Source: GWE2-40-63 sp050179685
GTDB taxonomy: Bacteria > Bacteroidota > Bacteroidia > Bacteroidales > SZUA-534
Direction of reading: 5' to 3'
Length of the DNA: 64,000 bases
NCBI GenBank assembly: GCA_050179685.1
Contig: JBFXEW010000009.1
Location: forward strand, 1 to 64,000
The first letter of the stretch is position 1, and every line of letters starts with the position of its first letter. The notes beneath the pieces were generated by a model that was not told the DNA's origin, did not search any database, and saw nothing but the letters and a program-made list of their open reading frames with translations. The translations under genes were made by a program, and so were the position numbers. Positions 17,195-25,506 of this stretch are shown here, in pieces.

Positions 17195-18751
17195 TTATAA
17201 AGGAATATTTCCGTGCTTTTTCGAAGGCCGGTTCACGTGTTTGTTTTGCAGGGCCTCAAAGGCAATTATCAGTTTTTTCCGGGTTATGGCCGGATCAATT
17301 ACCTCGTCGATATAACCCTTTTCATCGGCAATGTAAGGATTGGCAATCTGGTCGCGGTAAGTTTTTACCAGTTCTTTTTTCAAAGCATCGGCATCTTCGG
17401 CTGCTTCCAATTCGCGACGGTAAAGTACGGCAACGGCGCCATCGGGCCCCATTACTGCAATCTCGGCAGTGGGCCAGGCAAAGTTAAAGTCGCCGCCAAT
17501 ATTTTTACTGTTCATTACAATGTAGGCACCACCGTACGACTTTCGCAGGATTACGGTAATTTTTGGAACCGTGGCTTCGGTATAGGCATAAAGCATTTTG
17601 GCCCCGTTGCGGATAATTCCCATGTGTTCCTGGTCAACGCCCGGCAGAAACCCGGGTACATCTTCCAAAGTAAGTAAAGGAATATTAAACGAATCGCAAA
17701 AGCGGATAAACCGGGCTCCCTTAATCGACGAGTTAATGTCGATGGTACCGGCAAGCACTTTGGGTTGGTTGGCAACAATACCAATGGTCTGGCCCTTTAA
17801 ACGGGCAAAACCAACCACCAGATTTTGTGCATAATTCTCGCTTATTTCAAAAAAGCTGTCCTTATCGGCCAACAAACTAATAACATCTTTAACATCGTAG
17901 GGTTTGTTGGGGTCGTCGGGAACCACGTCGCGGAGTTTTTCGTTCCAGTCGGGGGTTTCGTTGGGGTTTATAATTACCGGCGGGTTCTCAATATTGTTCG
18001 ATGGCACATAATTCAACAGTTTGCGCACGCCCTGAATGGTATGTTCTTCGTCTTCGTACATCATATGGGCTACACCGCTCTTTTTGGTATGTATTTCGGC
18101 ACCCCCGAGTTCGTCGTTAGTAACTTCTTCGTTCAGAACTTCCTTAACCACATTGGGCCCGGTTACAAACATGTAACTGGTTTTGTTGGTCATAAATATA
18201 AAGTCGGTCAGGGCAGGCGAATAAACAGCGCCTCCGGCGGCAGGCCCCATAATTACCGAGATTTGGGGAATAACCCCCGACGACATAATGTTGTTGTTAA
18301 AAATGGTGGCGTATCCGGCTAAACTGGCAATTCCCTCCTGAATGCGGGCACCTCCTGAATCGATGAGACCAACTATGGGAGCTCCCATTTTTAGAGCCAT
18401 CTGCTGTATTTTTGAAATTTTTTGTGCATGTACGGTCCCCAGTGAGCCACCCATTACGGTAAAATCCTGGGCATAGGCAAAAACCAGTCGCCCGGCAACT
18501 TTTCCGTAACCAACAATAACGCCGTCGCCAAACGATTCTGTAGTTTTTCCAAAACTTGTGGTTGATGTGGCCGGAGTTACAAAAGCATCTATTTCTTCAA
18601 AAGTATCTTTGTCGAATAAAAGTTCGATGCGTTCAAAAGCCGATAACTTACCTTTGCTGTGTTGTTTCTTTTCGTTATCGATGCCATATTGTTTGTTCTT
18701 CTTATCTTCTCTTTCGAGGAATTTTTTGAATTGTTTTCCGTTTGTATCCAT
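17195..18751 (-). CDS. Acyl-CoA (propionyl/methylmalonyl-CoA) carboxylase carboxyltransferase
   Basis: A 518-aa carboxyltransferase with fused N- and C-terminal crotonase-fold halves. GGSLGTVHAQKISK and DSGGARIQEG mark the acyl-CoA site, GPAAGGAVYSPALTDF is typical of the PccB/MmdA family, and GGDFNFAWPTAEIAVMGPDGAV belongs to the biotin site. It moves carboxyl between carboxybiotin and propionyl-CoA or a similar acyl-CoA. In Bacteroidota the same family can run as methylmalonyl-CoA decarboxylase in propionate formation, and sequence alone cannot decide. No membrane subunit of a sodium pump is encoded here, which favours the soluble carboxylase. First gene of the operon, with a Crp/Fnr-like dyad 119 bp upstream. 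Confidence 0.9.
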   Translation of the reverse strand: MDTNGKQFKKFLEREDKKNKQYGIDNEKKQHSKGKLSAFERIELLFDKDTFEEIDAFVTPATSTTSFGKTTESFGDGVIVGYGKVAGRLVFAYAQDFTVMGGSLGTVHAQKISKIQQMALKMGAPIVGLIDSGGARIQEGIASLAGYATIFNNNIMSSGVIPQISVIMGPAAGGAVYSPALTDFIFMTNKTSYMFVTGPNVVKEVLNEEVTNDELGGAEIHTKKSGVAHMMYEDEEHTIQGVRKLLNYVPSNNIENPPVIINPNETPDWNEKLRDVVPDDPNKPYDVKDVISLLADKDSFFEISENYAQNLVVGFARLKGQTIGIVANQPKVLAGTIDINSSIKGARFIRFCDSFNIPLLTLEDVPGFLPGVDQEHMGIIRNGAKMLYAYTEATVPKITVILRKSYGGAYIVMNSKNIGGDFNFAWPTAEIAVMGPDGAVAVLYRRELEAAEDADALKKELVKTYRDQIANPYIADEKGYIDEVIDPAITRKKLIIAFEALQNKHVNRPSKKHGNIPL

Positions 18752-18869
18752 AGATTAGATTTTAATGGCGCGTTACCATAACATATTTGAATCGCTATTG
18801 TTTTCCTGTTTTTCCCTTTTGAGCCCTTGGGCTGTTTAATCAATTGATAATGTTGTCTATTGGTACTTG

Positions 18870-18893
18870 TTTTTGTCAATAACATGACAAAAA
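18870..18893 (-). promoter_or_regulatory. Crp/Fnr-like operator dyad upstream of the carboxylase operon
   Basis: TTTTTGTCA (18870-18878), a 6-nt spacer, then TGACAAAAA (18885-18893): a perfect 9-bp dyad. The core TTGTCA-N6-TGACAA has the spacing of Crp/Fnr-family sites. It lies 119 bp before the carboxyltransferase ATG and is the only long dyad in this 438-bp gap besides the fumarase terminator. The bound regulator is inferred, not identified. Confidence 0.6.
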
Positions 18894-19128
18894 TCAGGTC
18901 GCAAATTGAGTAAAAATCATGTATTATGCAAATTTCGAAAGGCCTCTGAATTGCAGAAATGACACCTGAAGATAGTTTTTGATGGGAATGATTCTTGTTT
19001 AAATTGTAGATAATCAATGATATATTGACTGTATTTTACAGGTGATTATTTATGCACAAAAATTATCAACATGTGCAAAATAATTATATTGTTAAGCAAA
19101 TTAGTGGAGATTCTGCTTTTGTTAAGAT

Positions 19129-19168
19129 GAAAAAAGCCTGTCCCTTTTTTACAGGCGACAGGCTTTTT
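19129..19168 (-). terminator. Terminator downstream of fumarase
   Basis: AAAAAGCCTGTC (19131-19142) pairs with GACAGGCTTTTT (19157-19168). On the minus strand, the complement of the A run 19129-19135 gives the T tract. It starts 21 nt past the fumarase stop. Confidence 0.85.
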
Positions 19169-19189
19169 CTTATAGCGTTGTATTTAAAC

Positions 19190-20788
19190 TTATGCGTAGA
19201 AATTATTGCCTTTATTGTCAACAATAACAAAAGCCGGGAAATTTTCGACGCGTATTTTACGAACAGCTTCCATGCCCAATTCTTCAAAATCGACCACTTC
19301 GACCGATTTAATGCTGTCTTTGGCAAGAATAGCAGCAGGTCCGCCAATGGAACCCAAATAAAATCCGCCATTGTTTTTACAGGCATCAGTAACCTGTTGG
19401 CCGCGGTTTCCTTTGGCTAACATTATCATGCTTCCACCATGTTTTTGGAATAAATCAACGTAAGGATCCATCCGACCGGCGGTTGTTGGACCAAAACTAC
19501 CCGAGGCCATTCCTTTAGGCGTTTTAGCAGGACCGGCATAATATACCGGATGATTTTTGAAATACTCTGGCATGGGTTTTCCGGCATCGAGCAATTCTTT
19601 GATTTTTGCATGAGCCATATCGCGGGCAACAATGAGGGTTCCATTCAGGTTTAACCGGGTTTTCACCGGATGCTTTGCCAGCTCTTTCAATATAGCTTCC
19701 ATGGGCTGATCCAAATCAATATTTACAGCCGGGGCCAGATGGGGAGCTTCTTTAGGCAGGTATTTTTTGGGATCTTTTTCCAATTGTTCCAAAAAGATTC
19801 CGTCGGCGGTAATCTTGGCTTTTATGTTACGGTCGGCACTGCAACTTACGCCCAGTCCAACCGGGCACGAAGCCGCATGTCTGGGTAAACGGATAACCCG
19901 CACATCGTGTACAAAATATTTTCCGCCAAACTGGGCTCCAATTTCACTTGCTTCACAAATCTTTTGCACTTTGGCTTCCCACTCCAAATCGCGGAAGGCC
20001 TGGCCGTATTCATTTCCCTCGGTGGGTAAGTGATCGTAATATCCTGCCGATGCTTTTTTTACAGCTGTCATGGTAGCTTCGGCCGATGTTCCGCCTATTA
20101 CAAGCGCCAGATGATAAGGTGGACAGGCTGAAGTACCCAAATCCTTTATCTTTTCCTGAACAAATTTTGTGAGGTTCTCTTCGGTAAGCAGCGACTTGGT
20201 CATTTGGTATAAGAACGATTTGTTGGCCGAACCTCCGCCTTTGGTAACAAATAAAAATTCGTAGCTATTGCCTTGATCGGCATAAATATCAATTTGAGCA
20301 GGCAGGTTGCTGCCGGTATTTTTTTCGTTGAACATGGTAAAAGGAACCACCTGACTATAACGCAGGTTGCGTTCTTTAAACGTTTCATAAATACCTTTCG
20401 ACAAGTGTTCGGCATCGTTAACTCCGGTAAACACGTTTTCACCTTTCTTGCCCATAACTATGGCTGTCCCGGTGTCCTGGCAGGTAGGCAGTTCACCTTC
20501 GGCAGAAACCACCTGATTTAAAAGCATGGTGTGGGCCACAAAGCGATCGTTGTTCGATGCATCGGGATCGGTAAGAATGTGGTTGAGTTTTTCAAGATGC
20601 GTGGGACGCAGGTAAAACGAAACATCGGTAAATGCTTCTTTTGCCAGTAATTCCAATCCCTTGGGATCTATCTTCAGAATTTTCCTTCCATCGGCTTCAA
20701 TAATTGAAACATAATCGCTGCTTAACAAGCGATAAGGCGTAGTGTCTTTTGAGATGGGAAATGGTTTTTGGTACTTAAAATCACTCAT
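19190..20788 (-). CDS. fumA: Class I fumarate hydratase
   Basis: A 532-aa single-chain [4Fe-4S] fumarase that reversibly hydrates fumarate to malate. The candidate cluster cysteines are in PTCQDTGTA, SACPPYHLAL and LGVSCSAD. The C-terminal beta domain includes VKTRLNLNGTLIVARDMAHAK and the catalytic-region KTPKGMASGSFGPTTAGRMD. Class I enzymes are oxygen-sensitive and common in anaerobes or facultative organisms. It is monocistronic, with its own terminator, and is divergent from the SpoIIE-type phosphatase gene. Confidence 0.93.
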   Translation of the reverse strand: MSDFKYQKPFPISKDTTPYRLLSSDYVSIIEADGRKILKIDPKGLELLAKEAFTDVSFYLRPTHLEKLNHILTDPDASNNDRFVAHTMLLNQVVSAEGELPTCQDTGTAIVMGKKGENVFTGVNDAEHLSKGIYETFKERNLRYSQVVPFTMFNEKNTGSNLPAQIDIYADQGNSYEFLFVTKGGGSANKSFLYQMTKSLLTEENLTKFVQEKIKDLGTSACPPYHLALVIGGTSAEATMTAVKKASAGYYDHLPTEGNEYGQAFRDLEWEAKVQKICEASEIGAQFGGKYFVHDVRVIRLPRHAASCPVGLGVSCSADRNIKAKITADGIFLEQLEKDPKKYLPKEAPHLAPAVNIDLDQPMEAILKELAKHPVKTRLNLNGTLIVARDMAHAKIKELLDAGKPMPEYFKNHPVYYAGPAKTPKGMASGSFGPTTAGRMDPYVDLFQKHGGSMIMLAKGNRGQQVTDACKNNGGFYLGSIGGPAAILAKDSIKSVEVVDFEELGMEAVRKIRVENFPAFVIVDNKGNNFYA

Positions 20789-20978
20789 GCTGCAAAATTT
20801 TTATATGTTTAGGAGTTCGAAATTAACGAAATTTAAGCTAAACTTGGGTTAGAAATGCTATTTTTAACAAGAATTGGACGTATGTTTTTTAAGAGGTTCA
20901 CCGAATTAGCGGGCAGAAATACCGATAAGGGGAATATCAGTAAAAGCACCTAAGCTTCCATTCTTGATTGATTTTTAA

Positions 20979-20986
20979 TACATTTG
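20979..20986 (+). promoter_or_regulatory. Candidate -7 box TACATTTG
   Basis: An exact match to the Bacteroidota TAnnTTTG -7 element, ending 7 nt before the ATG of the phosphatase gene at 20994. If used, the transcript would be nearly leaderless. No good -33 TTTG at the right spacing was found, so this may be chance. Confidence 0.3.
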
Positions 20987-20993
20987 TGGTACT

Positions 20994-22382
20994 ATGATTA
21001 AGAGGGTAATTTCATTATACCAATCGTTTAGCCAGTTAATAGCCGGTAACTCCGACGATTTTAACGTGGAACAACGCTTACTGAATATCGCTTTGTTGTT
21101 TTCCATATTGGCCAGTATGTTAAGCATACTCATCAATGTACAGTTGCAGCTACCCGAAGCACTTCATTATACCATAAGTATCGGGGCCTTGCTTCTGATA
21201 TATATGTATATCAGTTCACGTATTTTCAAATATTTTTTTGTTTGGCCATTTATTATCATAGCCTTGCTAATTCTTAGCATTTCATGGCTTTTTAACGAGG
21301 GTCCTTCGGGTTCAATAAACTACATCTACATATTGGCCTCGGTGGTTTTTATGAGCATTTTGCCTCGCGATAAACGTTTTTGGATTGGCGTGGTAGTGTT
21401 TGCCAATTTATTGGTTTTGTATGCCATCAATCATTTTTTTCCACAGTGGGTGCATTCTTATCCTTCGGCTCAGGTAAGAGAAAGTGATTTGCTCATGACA
21501 TTTTCGTATGTCTTGTTGTTTTCGATTCTCATATTTAGTTCCGTCCGAAAATATTACGAAAACGAAAGAGATGTAGTAGAAGCGCAAAAAGTAAAAATAG
21601 AGCATCAGCATAAAAACATAAGCGATAGCATTCAGTATGCCAAAGAGATTCAGCAGGCTTTGTTTCACAATCAGGATCGAATCAAACAGTTTTATCCCGA
21701 TTCTTTTGTTTTTTGGCAACCCAAAGATGTGGTAAGTGGTGATTTTTACGTGTTCAATAAATACGGAACCAAAGGCGATAAAATTCTGACTGCTGTAGCC
21801 GATTGCACCGGGCATGGAGTTCCCGGAGCGCTAATTACCATTTTAGGTGTGTCGTTTTTTAACGAAATTATAGTACAAAACCCCGATTTAAGCGCCAGTG
21901 AGTTTCTTGAATTGTTGCGCCAAAAAGTAAAAACAGCCTTACAACAGCACGAACCAAATGGTGCTTTGGATAATCACGACGGAATTGATCTTGCATTGAT
22001 TATATACGATCCCGAAAGTAATAGTCTTGATTATGCCGGCGCAAACAGGCCCATTTACCTGATTCGTGAAAAACAATTGGTTGAGTTTAAACCCAACCGC
22101 ATGCCCATTGGAATCCATTTTAACGATGCAAAAAAGTTTACCAATCATCGGATTCAATTGCAAAAAGACGACGAAGTGATTCTTTTTACCGATGGTTTCT
22201 CCGACCAGTTTGGCGGAAGTGCTTACCACAAATACTATCTTTCAAATCTAAAAAAGCTATTGGTTAGTAATGCGGGAAAGCCAATGACCGATCAATTGGA
22301 TTTGCTACAGGATGTTTTTGAGGAGTGGAAAGGCTCCAACGAACAAACCGACGATGTTTTGATTGTTGGTATAAGATTTTAA
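20994..22382 (+). CDS. Membrane SpoIIE-type PP2C phosphatase
   Basis: A 462-aa protein with six predicted transmembrane helices (about residues 28-180), a short linker helix (EAQKVKIEHQHKNISDSIQYAKEIQQAL), and a C-terminal SpoIIE/PP2C domain. The metal-binding residues are visible in DVVSGDFY, VADCTGHGVPGA, LDYAGANRP and LFTDGFSDQFGG, ending TDDVLIVGIRF. Such phosphatases dephosphorylate anti-sigma-antagonist-type proteins in other bacteria. No such partner is encoded beside it, so the substrate is unknown. It heads the signalling block but has its own 277-bp downstream gap. Confidence 0.85.
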   Translation: MIKRVISLYQSFSQLIAGNSDDFNVEQRLLNIALLFSILASMLSILINVQLQLPEALHYTISIGALLLIYMYISSRIFKYFFVWPFIIIALLILSISWLFNEGPSGSINYIYILASVVFMSILPRDKRFWIGVVVFANLLVLYAINHFFPQWVHSYPSAQVRESDLLMTFSYVLLFSILIFSSVRKYYENERDVVEAQKVKIEHQHKNISDSIQYAKEIQQALFHNQDRIKQFYPDSFVFWQPKDVVSGDFYVFNKYGTKGDKILTAVADCTGHGVPGALITILGVSFFNEIIVQNPDLSASEFLELLRQKVKTALQQHEPNGALDNHDGIDLALIIYDPESNSLDYAGANRPIYLIREKQLVEFKPNRMPIGIHFNDAKKFTNHRIQLQKDDEVILFTDGFSDQFGGSAYHKYYLSNLKKLLVSNAGKPMTDQLDLLQDVFEEWKGSNEQTDDVLIVGIRF

Positions 22383-22659
22383 GTCTATTACGATTTTTTT
22401 GCAAGCTATCTTATCCTTTTATACACCGCTTAATAACTGTTTTCAGACAAACAAAGTTTAACGTTTGTTCTTTTTTAATTCCCTTTTATTTTGTAGTTTA
22501 GGCTTTGTATTAACCAACAGCAAAAAGTACGAGTACCAGACCATCAGTTTGTAAGAAAACGGGTTAAGGTGCTTGGTGTTTAATTAACTTCATGAAGAAT
22601 GTTTTTAAGCGGGCTTGCAACCTGTATTTTAATGCTATTGAAAACCTAAACCGGGGTAC

Positions 22660-25506
22660 ATGAGAGCCAAATTTGTAAATTTTAAATTCTTAACTGCTTT
22701 TATTGCCTTATTAATTACGGTATTGTTTGCGGTTTCGCTTATTTGGAACATAAATAACGAATACCGCATGGCTTATCAACTGGCAAAAATTGAGGCGGTT
22801 GCCAGTTTTAATAAAGATATGGTTTTTCGGAAATGGGTATCAGGTCATGGAGGCGTTTATGTTCCATTAACTGATGAAACGCAAGCCAATCCAAATTTGA
22901 GTGATGTTCCTGAGCGGGATATTATTACCGATTCGGGAGTAGTACTAACCTTAATGAATCCGGCCTATGTTATGCGGCAAATCCATGAATTGGGGCAGGA
23001 GCAATACGGGACACCGGGCCATTTAATAAGTTTGAGTGGCGACTATCGCGAAACCATACCCGATGGGTGGGAACAAAATGCGCTTGAAAAGTTAAAAAAC
23101 AACCCGGAATTAATTAATGAAATTGATAAAACAGGAGATGAAGGTTTTATTCGGGTGCTAAAACCGGTTTATTACGATAGCGAATGTTTAAAATGCCATC
23201 AGAACCAAAACATTAACCCGGGTTCTTTAGCCGGGGCTCTGAGTGTTAAGGTTCCTTTAGAAAATTATTCTGAATTGGCATCAAACAAAAGTAAAACCTA
23301 TGCTTTAATACATTTGGGTTTATTTTTTTTAGTGCTTATTATTACAATTCTTGGGTACCAAAGTTATCAGCGAGAGTTTGTTGCAAATAAAAAGTTCGAA
23401 GCCCGGTTAATTGCCAACGATGAAAAATTGATTGAAGTTCAGCGGATGGGAAAAATTGGCTATTGGCATTACCACCGCCTTAGCAAAACTTTTGAGTTTA
23501 GTAACGATTTGTACGAGCTCGTTGGTATCGATCCGAAAGACTTTAATGGTACGCTTGAATCGTATTTAAATACGGTAGATAAGCAGGATTATAAACAATT
23601 AAAACGGGAGCTTTCGGCAGCTTTACAAAACGGTTCTGCTTTAGACTGTATTTATCGAATCAGGAATATGCATGGGGAATTAAAGTTTATTCATCTTATA
23701 ATTCATAAAGTACCGTTTGATGCTCATTCTGTCATTGGTTTTTTACAGGACATTTCCATTCAAAAAGCAACCGAAACCCGGTTAATGCAAAACGAAAACG
23801 AATTCAGGTTACTTTTTGAAAATATGAGTTCGGCATTTGCTTACCATAAAATTATTACCGATTCAAATGGTAAACCCGTCGATTATGAATTTATCGATAT
23901 GAATAGTAAGTATGAAGAATTAACCGGCCTGAAGAAGGAGAAAATACTTGGCAAACGGGTTCTCGAAATTATTCCTAATCTGGAGCAGGAGTGGATCGAT
24001 AAATTTGGCCAGGTAGCACTTACCGGAGTTCCCACAGAATACACCAATTATGTGGAAGCTTTTGACAGGTATTACGAAACCAAGGTTTATTCACCACAAA
24101 TGGACCATTTTGTAGTGGTATTTTTTGAAATTACCGAACAAATAAAAACACAACAGGCACTAAAAGCCAGCGAAGAACGCTATCAACTGGCCGTTGCGGC
24201 ATCGAACCTGGGAATCTGGGACTGGTTTACCGATTCCGACGAGGTATATTATTCTGATTTATGGAAATCGCAACTGGGTTATCAACCCCACGAACTCGAT
24301 GGTAAATTTGAAACTTGGAAGGAACTGCTGCATCCCGATGATAAATGGCAGGCAGTGGCTTTAATTGAAAAATACCTTAAGCATCCCCAGGGACAGTTTG
24401 TAACTGAATTCCGACTCAGGCATAAAGAAGGCCATTATGTTTGGATTCATAACCGGGCCGAAGCGCTGGTTGATGACCAAAACCAGGTAAAACGAATGTT
24501 TGGAACCCACCTGGATATTACCAAAACAAAACAAGCGCAACAGGAATTAACCATTTACCAACAAAAGCTGGAACACCTGGTACACGAGCGGACCAATGAA
24601 CTTATGCAGTCGAACGAGGAACTAAATTCGGCTAACGAAGAGTTGATGGTTATTAACGAGAAGCTGGCCAGTCAGAAACAGGAACTTGAACGAACTTTGG
24701 AACGACTCAGGAAAACGCAGTCACAACTAATTCAATCTGAAAAAATGGCTTCACTGGGTGTGCTTATTGCCGGAATTGCCCACGAAATTAATAACCCCAT
24801 TAATTTTATATCGTGCGGAATCGATGGAATAAAAATCTACCTTGAGCAAATTAACAACTGCATCGACGAGTGCATCAGCAAACAAAAACTAAATTCACAA
24901 ATTAAAGAAGCCCAGTTATCCAAAACCTCAGCCGATGAGATGCGCCATACCCTAAACACACTAATTGAAGGTATGGAAATGGGAGTTAGCCGCACGGTTT
25001 CCATTGTAAATGGCCTACGTTCCTTTTCTCGCTCCGACGAGGTAAACACCGAGCGGTTCGATTTGCATACTTTAATCGATAATACGTTGTTAATTCTTTA
25101 TAACCAGTATAAAAACCGCATCGAGATTCAAAAACAATACGGCGATATTCCTGAGTTAAGCGGTTTTCCCGGGCAAATTAGTCAGGTTATTATGAACCTT
25201 TTAATCAATGCCATTCAGTCTATTCCCAACCAGGGAACCATTACCATAAGCACACAAAGCAAAGGCAAAAAAGTGCAATTAACCGTACAGGATACCGGAA
25301 CGGGTATCCCTGAAAAGATACGGAATAAGGTGTTCGATCCCTTTTTTACTACCAAAGAAGCCGGAAAAGGAACCGGATTGGGACTTTCCATATCGTACAA
25401 TATTATTAAAGAGCATAAGGGCGAAATTAAACTGGATAGCACCTCGAAACAGGGATCATGTTTTATTGTTGAATTGCCTGTAAACGAACCGCATAATGAA
25501 CGATAA
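22660..25506 (+). CDS. Heme-type (Tll0287/DUF3365) sensor histidine kinase
   Basis: A 948-aa membrane kinase. TM1 spans about 8-28 and TM2 about 213-233. Between them is a periplasmic sensor with ECLKCHQNQ (C176, C179, H180), the CxxCH c-heme signature seen in Tll0287-like domains that bind heme for redox or gas sensing. Three PAS-like domains follow (about 250-370, 380-500, 505-640), then a coiled coil and HisKA with phosphoacceptor H708 in GIAHEINNPINF. HATPase motifs: NLLINAIQ, VQDTGTGIPEKI and GKGTGLGLSI. The 3' end overlaps the next gene by 11 nt, so the two are probably coupled. Covalent heme would need cytochrome c maturation proteins, which are not encoded here. Confidence 0.85.
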   Translation: MRAKFVNFKFLTAFIALLITVLFAVSLIWNINNEYRMAYQLAKIEAVASFNKDMVFRKWVSGHGGVYVPLTDETQANPNLSDVPERDIITDSGVVLTLMNPAYVMRQIHELGQEQYGTPGHLISLSGDYRETIPDGWEQNALEKLKNNPELINEIDKTGDEGFIRVLKPVYYDSECLKCHQNQNINPGSLAGALSVKVPLENYSELASNKSKTYALIHLGLFFLVLIITILGYQSYQREFVANKKFEARLIANDEKLIEVQRMGKIGYWHYHRLSKTFEFSNDLYELVGIDPKDFNGTLESYLNTVDKQDYKQLKRELSAALQNGSALDCIYRIRNMHGELKFIHLIIHKVPFDAHSVIGFLQDISIQKATETRLMQNENEFRLLFENMSSAFAYHKIITDSNGKPVDYEFIDMNSKYEELTGLKKEKILGKRVLEIIPNLEQEWIDKFGQVALTGVPTEYTNYVEAFDRYYETKVYSPQMDHFVVVFFEITEQIKTQQALKASEERYQLAVAASNLGIWDWFTDSDEVYYSDLWKSQLGYQPHELDGKFETWKELLHPDDKWQAVALIEKYLKHPQGQFVTEFRLRHKEGHYVWIHNRAEALVDDQNQVKRMFGTHLDITKTKQAQQELTIYQQKLEHLVHERTNELMQSNEELNSANEELMVINEKLASQKQELERTLERLRKTQSQLIQSEKMASLGVLIAGIAHEINNPINFISCGIDGIKIYLEQINNCIDECISKQKLNSQIKEAQLSKTSADEMRHTLNTLIEGMEMGVSRTVSIVNGLRSFSRSDEVNTERFDLHTLIDNTLLILYNQYKNRIEIQKQYGDIPELSGFPGQISQVIMNLLINAIQSIPNQGTITISTQSKGKKVQLTVQDTGTGIPEKIRNKVFDPFFTTKEAGKGTGLGLSISYNIIKEHKGEIKLDSTSKQGSCFIVELPVNEPHNER

